64,000 nt of DNA from Rivularia sp. PCC 7116 (GTDB taxonomy: Bacteria > Cyanobacteriota > Cyanobacteriia > Cyanobacteriales > Nostocaceae): positions 5,580,001-5,644,000 of the forward strand of contig NC_019678.1 of NCBI RefSeq assembly GCF_000316665.1, read 5' to 3'. Below, one piece after another: positions 44,366 through 52,292 of the stretch (positions within the stretch are counted from its first letter, which is position 1; every line of letters begins with the position of its first letter). The translations under genes and the position numbers were made by a program. The notes under the pieces were generated by a model. That model did no database searches and was not told where the DNA came from. It saw only the letters and a list, made by a program, of their open reading frames with translations.

Positions 44366-45343
44366 TTATGCAATAGTACCGAAAGTCGCACCCAACTGTT
44401 TTAACCATTTACGATAGGTAATAGTAGAGCGGTCGCTAGGTAAATGATATTCATCTGCCAAGTTTAGGGGTAAACGTTTTGGTTTTTGAGATTCGATGGC
44501 TTGAATATCTTGTTCAATGACCGCAAATGTAAAGTTTTTAAATTCTTGGTGTGGAACTTCATAGTTAAAGACCATCCACCTCCAAACTAAACACTCTTCT
44601 TCTTCTGTAGGGGTAACAGTAAAGAATATAGCCATACGTTGAGATTCAGTTCCTCGACGCAAGCAAGCGGTTAGGGGACGCAGAACATGGAAGTTTACAG
44701 GGTCGTTGTCTCCTTGTCTTTCTGAATCTATATCCATGTTAACTTGCCAAGTGTTAACTTCATGAATGTGAATACCATCTCCTTTGAGTTCTACTGTGTA
44801 GGTACCTTGTTCTGGATAGTCTGAATTCCCCAGGGTCCCATTATGTATGAAAGGAACGTGATTCATATCTATGAAATTTTCTAGAGTACGTGGAGCGCTA
44901 GAACGATGGAGAACACCATCAAAGAAAATTTTGTTGTAGAATTCGGGGTTATCCCACTCTGCTAAAAACGGTACATCCTGTTGTGGTATCCCCAAACAAA
45001 CCCATACCATTCCATAGCGTTCTTGAAGGTGATATGTCTTAACGCAAGCTTTTGAACGCTTTGATGGTATTTGCTCTGGATGAGCGGGAATATGAGAACA
45101 TTTACCTTCACCGTTAAATGCAAGACCGTGATAGGAACAAACCAAATTATCTTTTTCAATCCATCCTTTTGACAAACTCGCTCCACGATGAGGACAACGG
45201 TCTTCCCAAGCTAAGGCTTCTTTACCATTACGCCAAAGTAATACATCTTGTCCTAATAATCTGACTTTGAGAATTTTACCTTCTACTAAATTCTCGGAGC
45301 TTGCTACCACATGCCAATCATTAATCATTTTAACTGACTCCAT
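44366..45343 (-). CDS. Rieske non-haem iron oxygenase (VanA/PaO-like)
   Basis: 325 residues. N-terminal Rieske centre: Cys50-x-His52 in RCPHRGASLS and Cys69-xx-His72 in LVCSYHGLAF. C-terminal mononuclear iron site in ENFIDMNHVPFIH, with His162 and His167 and an upstream Asp/Asn bridge. Size and single-component look resemble vanillate-demethylase-like oxygenases, which hydroxylate or demethylate aromatic or polyketide-like substrates using a separate reductase (not in the window). An additional in-frame Met at residue 6 is a possible start. Convergent with the P450 at 43034. Confidence 0.88.
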   Translation of the reverse strand: MESVKMINDWHVVASSENLVEGKILKVRLLGQDVLLWRNGKEALAWEDRCPHRGASLSKGWIEKDNLVCSYHGLAFNGEGKCSHIPAHPEQIPSKRSKACVKTYHLQERYGMVWVCLGIPQQDVPFLAEWDNPEFYNKIFFDGVLHRSSAPRTLENFIDMNHVPFIHNGTLGNSDYPEQGTYTVELKGDGIHIHEVNTWQVNMDIDSERQGDNDPVNFHVLRPLTACLRRGTESQRMAIFFTVTPTEEEECLVWRWMVFNYEVPHQEFKNFTFAVIEQDIQAIESQKPKRLPLNLADEYHLPSDRSTITYRKWLKQLGATFGTIA

Positions 45344-46207
45344 TAATTCCTAATTTATTTTCATGTAAGTTATTTAGAGTTTTAGTCTTTTTGTTTATGC
45401 AGTTATTCAGTCTTTGAAAATATGTCTTCATAAGCATTTGATAATTATTTCTAAGGTTTTCATGAAGAAAGTAAAATCTTGTATAGCTTGTAATACAAGG
45501 GTTGTAGAGTAAATTTTGTTTTAAATATGAGTGAAAAAAAAATAATTTAGAATGCAATTTTTTCCCAAATTATCCTTAATATTTATTCACGATTCTCAAA
45601 GCTAATACAATTATTGATTTAGCTTATATTTTGCGAAATATTAAGTATATATAGATAATATTTTGATATAAAAAACATTTTACTGCTTTAAATAAAGAGT
45701 TTGGAATGATAATGATTGCTAAAATGAAAAATTGCGAAATATTACAGCATTGAGAGAAAACTTTCCTTGGCGGTCTGTTCCATTAGTTTTGCTAGTCATC
45801 CGAGGTCTTTACCCTACACCTGAGCAAGAATAAAATTCCCGGTCTAATAGCATAAGTCCTATGAATCAGAAATAATATTTATATAGCAGCTTTCAGTTGA
45901 GTCCAATACACTCGGAACCTGACCCCATCCTACGGACACCCCTCTCTTCCCCCGTCAACTTCGGCTAGTAAAAAGAAAAATAGAGTTGATTTTCTGAAAA
46001 TTTCAATCTGATGCATAAATAGAATTTTCTTACCCCTAGATATTCATTAAGGATAAAAAACCTGCTTTTACTTGTTTAGCAGAGGGAGATACGGAACGAG
46101 ATAAGGGGATAAAGGGAAGAATTACTAACTCTTTTAATCCAAAATCCTTTCTTCGTAGCGTGTCCGAAGGACATAATCCAAAATCTAAAATTTAAGAGAG
46201 ATTAATT
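45344..46207. other. AT-rich intergenic region upstream of divergent oxygenase genes
   Basis: About 860 bp between the Rieske gene (minus) and the second P450 (plus), so it must hold both promoters, but no -35/-10 pair stands out. A CGTAGCGTGTCCGAAGGACA repeat fragment lies near 46157. The 75-codon frame at 45330-45557 overlaps the Rieske start and has no ribosome site. No gene or RNA supported. Confidence 0.55.
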
Positions 46208-47467
46208 ATGAATGTACAAGATAAAACACAATCCAAAATCCAAGGTTGTCCTTTTCACAAAGAGAAAATTGGAGAGGAATATCAGCCTTTTGTTAATCCT
46301 CAATTAGAAGACCCTTATTCATTTTATGATTTTGCTCGAAGCGAACAACCTGTATTTTACAGTTCGGTATTGAGTGGCTATGTTATAACTCGCTATTCCG
46401 ATATAATTTCTATTCTCAAAGATTCGGTTAAATACTCTTCCAAAGATAATTTACAGCCAATTGGAGAATACACAAAAGAAACCATCGATGTCTTACGTAC
46501 CGGCTTTCCCTTCGTTTCCGATTTGGTGAATAGTGATGGCGATCGCCACAAGTTTTTACGTGCCCCTTTACAAAAAGCATTTGCACCGGCGAAACTAAAA
46601 TCGATGGAAGGTTCTATTGCTGCAATAGTTAATAGATTAATTGATAATTTTATTAATGATGGTCGAGTTGACATCCTTGATAAATTTGCTTATCCCTTAC
46701 CTTTGGAAGTAATTTTCACTCTCTACGGTGTACCCTTAGAGATGATACCAGATTTTAAACATTGGGGTTATCAAACTACAAAGTTATTTTCTTCAGCTTT
46801 AAGTCCAGAGGAACAGTTGGAATGCGCTCGTAGCTTTGTGTCAATTCAATATGCTGTGGCAAATTTAATTGAGGAAAAACGCTTTGCTCCCAAAGATGAT
46901 TTAATCAGTACTATCATCGATTCTGAACTCACAACCCCTGATATGGTAATCGTTTTATACGGTTTGATAGTTGCAGGGCATAAAACAACTTCTCATTTGA
47001 TAGGGAATGCATTAAAAGTCTTGTTGGAGAAACCCGGTTACTGGAAAGCAATTAGCGAAAATCCATCAATTATTCCCGCAGTATTGGAAGAAGCACTTAG
47101 ATATGATGCTCCCATTCCTGCAATGATTCGGACTAATAACGAAGAAGTTGAAATAGCAGGAGTCAAAATTCCTGAAAATAGCAAATTATTTTTGATGTAT
47201 GGTTCTGCAAATCGAGACGAAAATCATTATCAAAATGCATCAGAATTTGACATTAAACGCTTCCAAAATCAAACATCCGACCATTTAGCATTCGGTCATG
47301 GAGTACATCGCTGCATTGGTTCGGGTTTAGCTTTGATGGAAACAAGAATTGCTTTTGAATTGTTATCAAAAAGAATTCCCAATTTAAAAATTCAGCCAAA
47401 TCAAGAATTGAATTACATTCCTACCTTGATGACAAGAGGTTTTACAAGTTTGATTCTCGAATGGTAA
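46208..47467 (+). CDS. Cytochrome P450 with Lys in the I-helix acid position (copy 1)
   Basis: 419 residues. Haem loop FGHGVHRCIG (Cys369), ExxR as EEALR (Glu295-Arg298), and I-helix VAGHKTTSH at 256-263, where Lys259 replaces the acidic residue of the usual AGxE/DT motif that guides proton delivery to bound oxygen. An N-terminal CPFH motif (residues 14-17) precedes YQPFVNPQLEDPYSF. Tandem with a closely related gene at 47547, which has the same Lys. AGAGAG lies before the ATG. May be a peroxygenase, isomerase or other non-monooxygenase P450; redox partner and substrate unknown. Confidence 0.9.
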   Translation: MNVQDKTQSKIQGCPFHKEKIGEEYQPFVNPQLEDPYSFYDFARSEQPVFYSSVLSGYVITRYSDIISILKDSVKYSSKDNLQPIGEYTKETIDVLRTGFPFVSDLVNSDGDRHKFLRAPLQKAFAPAKLKSMEGSIAAIVNRLIDNFINDGRVDILDKFAYPLPLEVIFTLYGVPLEMIPDFKHWGYQTTKLFSSALSPEEQLECARSFVSIQYAVANLIEEKRFAPKDDLISTIIDSELTTPDMVIVLYGLIVAGHKTTSHLIGNALKVLLEKPGYWKAISENPSIIPAVLEEALRYDAPIPAMIRTNNEEVEIAGVKIPENSKLFLMYGSANRDENHYQNASEFDIKRFQNQTSDHLAFGHGVHRCIGSGLALMETRIAFELLSKRIPNLKIQPNQELNYIPTLMTRGFTSLILEW

Positions 47468-47546
47468 TGGGTAATAGAGAAAATTAAATTTATTAACTCC
47501 TAACCTTTGACCTTTGACCTTTAACCTTTAACCTCTAACCTTAATC

Positions 47547-48794
47547 ATGATTCAACAAAATAATACACAATCTACTAAAACCTGTCCTTTTCATGCAGGT
47601 AAAGAATATCAACCTTTCGTTGAACCACAATTGGAAAATCCTTATTCATTTTTTCAAATAGCTAGAAATCAAGAACCTGTATTCTATAGCTCCGTAGTCA
47701 ATGCTTATGTAATTACAAAATACGAAGACGTTCTTAATATACTCAAAAATCCGACAATCTATTCTTCAGCGAAGAGCCTACAAACTGCTGGAGATATGAC
47801 ACCGGAAGCCGGAAAAGTATTACAGCAAGGTTTTCCTTTTGTATCTTTAATTAATAGCGATGGAGAAAAACACAGACGTTTGCGCTCTCCTTTTCTCAAG
47901 GTATTTGCTGCGGATAAACTGGCGAAAGTAGAAGGTTCAATTTATGCGATCGCGAATAGATTGGTCGATAATTTTATTAATGATGGCAGTGTAGAAATTG
48001 TCTCGAAGTTCGGTCATCCCTTACCCCTAGAAGTTATCTTAACTATGTATGGGGTACCTTTAGAAAAAATGGAGCAGGTGAAAAAGAGCGGTAGTGATAT
48101 ATCAATGTTCTTTTCATCCAAATTAACACCAGAACGTCAAATAGAATGCGCTCAAAGTTATGTTTCTTTGCAGCATTATATAGCAAGTTTAATCGAGCAA
48201 AAACGTTCCGCTCCTGGAAACGATTTAATTAGTCAATTATTAACCAGCGACTTGACTACACCGGAAATAGTTTTAATGCTATGTGAAATGATTATAGCCG
48301 GACATAAAACCAGTGCAAATTTAATCAGTAAAGCATTGAAATTACTTTTAGATACCCCAGGAGCATGGCAAGCTTTACATGAAAATCTATCGTTGATTCC
48401 CATAGCTGTAGAAGAAGTACTCCGATACGATACACCAGCTCAATCAATGATTCGAGTCACAACTCAAGAAGTGACAATTTCGGGAGTACAAATTCCTAAA
48501 GATAGTCGTTTATTAGTACTTTACGGTTCCGCAAACCGCGACTCTGAAAAATACGAAAACGCAGATAAGTTCAATATCGAAAGATTCAAAGATGCTCCTG
48601 TTGACCATTTAGCATTCAGCCACGGAACTCACCACTGTACTGGCTCCAACTTAGCTAGAAGAGAAGTAAGAATTGCTTTGGAAGTACTATCTCAAAGATT
48701 ACCCAATTTACGAATAACTTCTAATCAAGAACTACATCATCTACCAATATTGACCAACCGGGGTTATGAAAGTCTTTACTTAGAATGGGATTAG
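47547..48794 (+). CDS. Cytochrome P450 with Lys in the I-helix acid position (copy 2)
   Basis: 415 residues, a clear tandem duplicate of the gene at 46208 (shared CPFH start, NPYSF, NRLVDNFINDG/NRLIDNFINDG, LPLEVI, LYGSANRD). Cys364 in FSHGTHHCTG, Glu290-Arg293 in EEVLR, and IAGHKTSAN at 250-258 with Lys254 in place of the acid and Ser following Thr. The haem loop differs from copy 1 (THHCTG versus VHRCIG), so the two have diverged in function or regulation. A CCTTTGA/CCTTTAA heptamer tract (47495-47545) lies between the genes; cotranscription is likely. Confidence 0.9.
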   Translation: MIQQNNTQSTKTCPFHAGKEYQPFVEPQLENPYSFFQIARNQEPVFYSSVVNAYVITKYEDVLNILKNPTIYSSAKSLQTAGDMTPEAGKVLQQGFPFVSLINSDGEKHRRLRSPFLKVFAADKLAKVEGSIYAIANRLVDNFINDGSVEIVSKFGHPLPLEVILTMYGVPLEKMEQVKKSGSDISMFFSSKLTPERQIECAQSYVSLQHYIASLIEQKRSAPGNDLISQLLTSDLTTPEIVLMLCEMIIAGHKTSANLISKALKLLLDTPGAWQALHENLSLIPIAVEEVLRYDTPAQSMIRVTTQEVTISGVQIPKDSRLLVLYGSANRDSEKYENADKFNIERFKDAPVDHLAFSHGTHHCTGSNLARREVRIALEVLSQRLPNLRITSNQELHHLPILTNRGYESLYLEWD

Positions 48795-49567
48795 CGCAGA
48801 GTTAGGAGGACAGGGTTATGAGTTATGAATTTTCTGTCTACTTCTTTGCTCCTCTTGATTATTTTTGCAATGACTAGAAGAGAAAGCTGTTTTTAACTTC
48901 ATCGTAGGATACAAGCCCTGCCATTGATGGCAGCCCCCTAAATTCCCCAATAATGGGGACTTGAAATTATTTTTTTCCCATAATTGGGGGTTAGGGCGTG
49001 TTTTCAAGCCCCAACCGCTCTCAGGCTAAAGCCTGGAGCTACAGCTACAAAGCCCCCAAAGGGCTAAAAAACCAGATTTTTCTAGTCCGCGCAGGCGGAC
49101 TTTGTAGGTATAGCCTCACCCTTATAGGGTGAGGAGTACTTTTGAATCAGCAACGCCAAAATTCTTATCAATCCCAAATTTATAAATATGGTGGGTGGTT
49201 ACATTTTGACCATCCACCATTTGTTTGTAAAGTTTAGAAAAAGTAAGCAGAGATTTAGATTTAATTATTCAATCTCAAAAAGAATAACTATCGAAACTTC
49301 AAATGTAGGCATAAAAAATAATTAGAATTGATTCCTACATCGGAACAGAAGCCTAAACTGGGTTTGCTGGAATTCAATTCAATGTTTATTACAGTAATTA
49401 TCAGCAGTAAGCATAAAAACCTATGTGAAATTCATCAATGTTTTTATTCCTTTAGGATTATTTGCAATTATTCACAAGAGTTATATAAAGGCTAGTGACG
49501 CTTATGAAACAGATACCAACTTTTCATAGAAATTGTCACTTTAGTGTAACTTTTAGTAAGCAAAATT
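48795..49567. repeat. Repeat-rich intergenic region before the adhesin gene
   Basis: Contains CCCCAATAATGGGG and CCCATAATTGGGGG near 48945-48990, a CAGGCTAAAGCCTG palindrome near 49023, an AGTCCGCGCAGGCGGACT hairpin near 49083, CTCACCCTTATAGGGTGAG near 49116, and the hairpin TGGTGGGTGG..CCATCCACCA (49188-49219). Near the gene start, TATGAAA (49502-49508) pairs with TTTCATA (49522-49528). No gene supported. Confidence 0.65.
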
Positions 49568-51727
49568 ATGGCAACTCAAACCAACACAACTCCTGAAGAA
49601 GAATTAAACCAACCACAACCACAACAAGCTGTAAACAACACTCCTCCGTCAGATTCCTCTGCCGGAACAGAAGCTGACACTCCTGCTGCCGGAACAGAAA
49701 CCGATGCACCTGCCGCCGGAACAGAAACCGATACACCTGCTGCCGGAACAGAAACCGATACACCTGCTGCCGGAACAGAAGCTGACACACCTGCCGCCGG
49801 AACAGAAACCGATACACCTGCTGCCGGAACAGAAACCGATACACCTGCCGCCGGAACAGAAGCTGACACTCCTGCTGCCGGAACAGAAACCGATACACCT
49901 GCTGCCGGAACAGAAACCGATACACCTGCTGCCGGAACAGAAGCTGACACTCCTGCTGCCGGAACAGAAACCGATACACCTGCTGCCGGAACAGAAACCG
50001 ATACACCTGCTGCCGGAACAGAAACCGATACACCTGCTGCCGGAACAGAAACCGACACTCCTGCTGCCGAAACAGAAACTGATACACCTGCTGCCGGAAC
50101 AGAAGCTGACACACCTGCAAATAATGCTGGTCTAACCGCTCAAAACGATAGCTATACCGTTGCTTCCGGTCAGCCTTTAAATGTAGATGCAGCGACAGGG
50201 GTATTAGCAAATGATACGGGTGCCGAAGGTGCAAATTTAAGGGCTACGGTTGTCGATGCTCCCGATAGCGGAAGCTATACCTTTACTAGCGATGGGTCAT
50301 TTACCTACACTTCCCTCGATGGATTTAGTGGAACAGATACCTTTGTCTATACGGTTAGTGACGGTCAGTCAACCTCCGAACCTGCCACTGTAGAAATTAA
50401 TGTTGAAGCTCCACCACCAGGAAGCAATACCGCTCCGGTAGCTCAAAACGATAGCTATACCATTGCTGCTGGTGAACAGTTAAATGTAGATGCTGCTTCA
50501 GGAGTATTATCCAACGATACTGATACCGAGGGCGATCGCCTAACAGCTACGATTGTTAGTAATCCGACTAATGGAGGCTATACATTTACCAGCGATGGCT
50601 CTTTTGTATATACTCCTTTAGAAGGATTTAATGGAACCGATAGCTTTGCATATACAGTTAGCGACGGTCAGTCAACTTCCGAACCTGCAACAGTAGAAAT
50701 TAATGTCGGAGCACTCACAAATACCGCTCCAGTTGTTCAAAATGATGTTTACACTGTTGGTTCTGGCGCAGAGTTAAATGTAGATGTTGCTTCGGGAATA
50801 TTAGCAAACGATACGGATGCTGAAGGGAATAGATTAAACGCTACGATTATTGACCCCCCCGACAACGGTAATTTTAACTTTACTAGCGACGGTTCATTTA
50901 CCTACACTTCCCTACAAGGATTTAATGGAACCGATAATTTTACATATACAGTTAGCGATGGTGAATTAACTTCTGAAGTCGGAACAGTAGCAATTAATGT
51001 TGGAAATGTAACCGAACCAGAACCGACACCAGAACCAACACCGGAACCAACACCAACACCACAACCACCAGAATCAGCAACCGGGAATATTGTTAATGTT
51101 GTCTTTGACGCAAACCCAGACAATGTAGTCAGCAGTTTGATTTTCGATGCAACTCCCACGACCGAGGGAACCAATATCGTTGCTAGACTGACTGATGATA
51201 TGGTCGATTTAGGAACAGATGCAGCTTTTGACAACCTCGTAGGCTTTTACGAAATCGCAGATACCAACGGTTCTATAGATACTAATGGTGACGGTATAGG
51301 TGATATACTGCCGGGACAAGAAGGTTATGCACTAGCCGCAATTGAAAATCGGATTAACAATTTTGTCTTAGAAGCTGGTTCTTCCGGAGAAGAAGATGAA
51401 AACACCTCAGTGGAAGAATTTGGAACTGTAATTCTTGAAGGAGGTAATTTGTATGCTCCCTTTATCATTGCTAACGGTGGAGAATTAGGTTTTGACGGTT
51501 TTGTCGAAAGTGAAGCTAGTGAAGGCAATGCATTTAACAACGCTGCTGAATCTATTGATGATGCAGTAGCTTATTTCGGTTTTACCGCAGCTAATCCCGA
51601 CGGGGTTGCACATTTACAAGCCCGTGGGAATAATATTTTCGGTTTTGAAGACCTTCCCGCGAATCTTGGTGAAAGCGACAATGACTTTAACGATGCCGTG
51701 TTTGGATTTGATTTCTCGGTAGGTTAA
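49568..51727 (+). CDS. Large repeat protein: PAAGTETDT tandem repeats, cadherin-like domains and DUF4114
   Basis: 719 residues, very acidic and without Lys in the repeat part. Residues 32-184 are seventeen 9-residue units of AGTETDTPA type. Residues ~190-475 hold three ~95-residue tandem-95/cadherin-like domains, each with AQNDSYTVASG or similar, GVLANDT, FTSDGSFTYT and FVYTVSDG. A Pro/Glu/Thr hinge (EPTPEPTPEPTPTPQ) leads to a DUF4114 domain at ~505-719 ending in SDNDFNDAVFGFDF, a Ca2+-type acidic end. No signal peptide, so secretion by a type I system is likely. Probably a surface adhesin or matrix protein. Confidence 0.85.
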   Translation: MATQTNTTPEEELNQPQPQQAVNNTPPSDSSAGTEADTPAAGTETDAPAAGTETDTPAAGTETDTPAAGTEADTPAAGTETDTPAAGTETDTPAAGTEADTPAAGTETDTPAAGTETDTPAAGTEADTPAAGTETDTPAAGTETDTPAAGTETDTPAAGTETDTPAAETETDTPAAGTEADTPANNAGLTAQNDSYTVASGQPLNVDAATGVLANDTGAEGANLRATVVDAPDSGSYTFTSDGSFTYTSLDGFSGTDTFVYTVSDGQSTSEPATVEINVEAPPPGSNTAPVAQNDSYTIAAGEQLNVDAASGVLSNDTDTEGDRLTATIVSNPTNGGYTFTSDGSFVYTPLEGFNGTDSFAYTVSDGQSTSEPATVEINVGALTNTAPVVQNDVYTVGSGAELNVDVASGILANDTDAEGNRLNATIIDPPDNGNFNFTSDGSFTYTSLQGFNGTDNFTYTVSDGELTSEVGTVAINVGNVTEPEPTPEPTPEPTPTPQPPESATGNIVNVVFDANPDNVVSSLIFDATPTTEGTNIVARLTDDMVDLGTDAAFDNLVGFYEIADTNGSIDTNGDGIGDILPGQEGYALAAIENRINNFVLEAGSSGEEDENTSVEEFGTVILEGGNLYAPFIIANGGELGFDGFVESEASEGNAFNNAAESIDDAVAYFGFTAANPDGVAHLQARGNNIFGFEDLPANLGESDNDFNDAVFGFDFSVG
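49661..50119 (+). repeat. 27-bp coding tandem repeat, 17 units with an 81-bp higher-order period
   Basis: Units encode AGTEADTPA or AGTETDTPA. Units 5-13 repeat as EAD-TETD-TETD triplets, an 81-bp period that points to recent expansion by multi-unit slippage or unequal exchange. Because the period is a multiple of three and stop-poor, other frames on both strands also stay open here; they are not genes. Confidence 0.95.
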
Positions 51728-51740
51728 TTTCGTTGATTCA

Positions 51741-51778
51741 ATTTTCCCCCTTTTTTGTTGAAGGGGGGATTTTTGTTT
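51741..51778 (+). terminator. Rho-independent terminator after the adhesin gene
   Basis: TCCCCCTT (51745-51752) pairs with AAGGGGGGA (51761-51769), with TTTTTGTTT following, 14-40 bases after the stop codon. Confidence 0.85.
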
Positions 51779-52235
51779 ATTTCCCTATCGGTTTGGAGAA
51801 GATTGTTGAAGGAAAAAACCGCAGAGTACGCAGAGTCAAGAGAAGTGCTTATTTTGTAGACTATTCCGACAGCGGAACAGTAGATAAGCTGCTACGCATT
51901 TAATTCATATAATTGAAGCGAGCAAGATGCATGGTGATAGCTTCCGTGTTGCTTGCGATATTTTTTAACCTCAACTCTCCTCACCTCAATTACTTCCTCA
52001 GCGTTCCTCTGCGTTTAAAAACTATTGCGATAGCACATTAACAAAAAATATCTTCTCTAAAACCTCTTCCCCCAGCGCTCTGTGCCTTCTCTGCGCTTTT
52101 TTTAATTAACTTTCGGCTCTGCTTACGAGATTAATTGAAACCTTAGAAATGTTGGGTTTCACTTCGCTCAACCCAACCTACGAACTATTACCTATTACCA
52201 ATTCCCAATGCCCAATTACCCAAACTGCATAAACT
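51779..52235. other. Intergenic region with repeats
   Basis: Contains ACGCAGAGT and CAGCGTTCCTCTGCGTTT-type dispersed repeats (51822-51840, 52000-52020, 52075-52100), a shortened GTTGGGTT..AACCCAACCTACG element (52150-52185) and an ATTACCAATTCCCAATG heptamer tract (52187-52222). No gene supported. Confidence 0.6.
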
Positions 52236-52292
52236 AATTATCCCAACTCCTACTTAAATAATGAAGGGATAATTTAACCAGTAGGAGCAAAC
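52236..52292 (+). promoter_or_regulatory. Leader with pseudoknot topology sequestering the Shine-Dalgarno
   Basis: Two perfect, interleaved inverted repeats: AATTATCCC (52236-52244) with GGGATAATT (52266-52274), and CTCCTACT (52247-52254) with AGTAGGAG (52280-52287). The last contains the AGGAG ribosome site five bases before the GTG start. Loops are 2, 11 and 5 nt, compatible with an H-type pseudoknot. Similar topology precedes the paralogue at 39805. Confidence 0.5.

Noticed and set aside
45330-45557. 75-codon minus frame upstream of the Rieske gene
   Set aside because: Overlaps the Rieske start region, lacks a ribosome site and has low-complexity AT-rich codons.
49566-50234. Long open frames on the minus strand and in another plus frame across the adhesin repeat
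   Set aside because: They result from the stop-free 27-bp repeat, which keeps several frames open. They have no ribosome sites and give low-complexity products; the plus-strand protein continues into recognisable domains.
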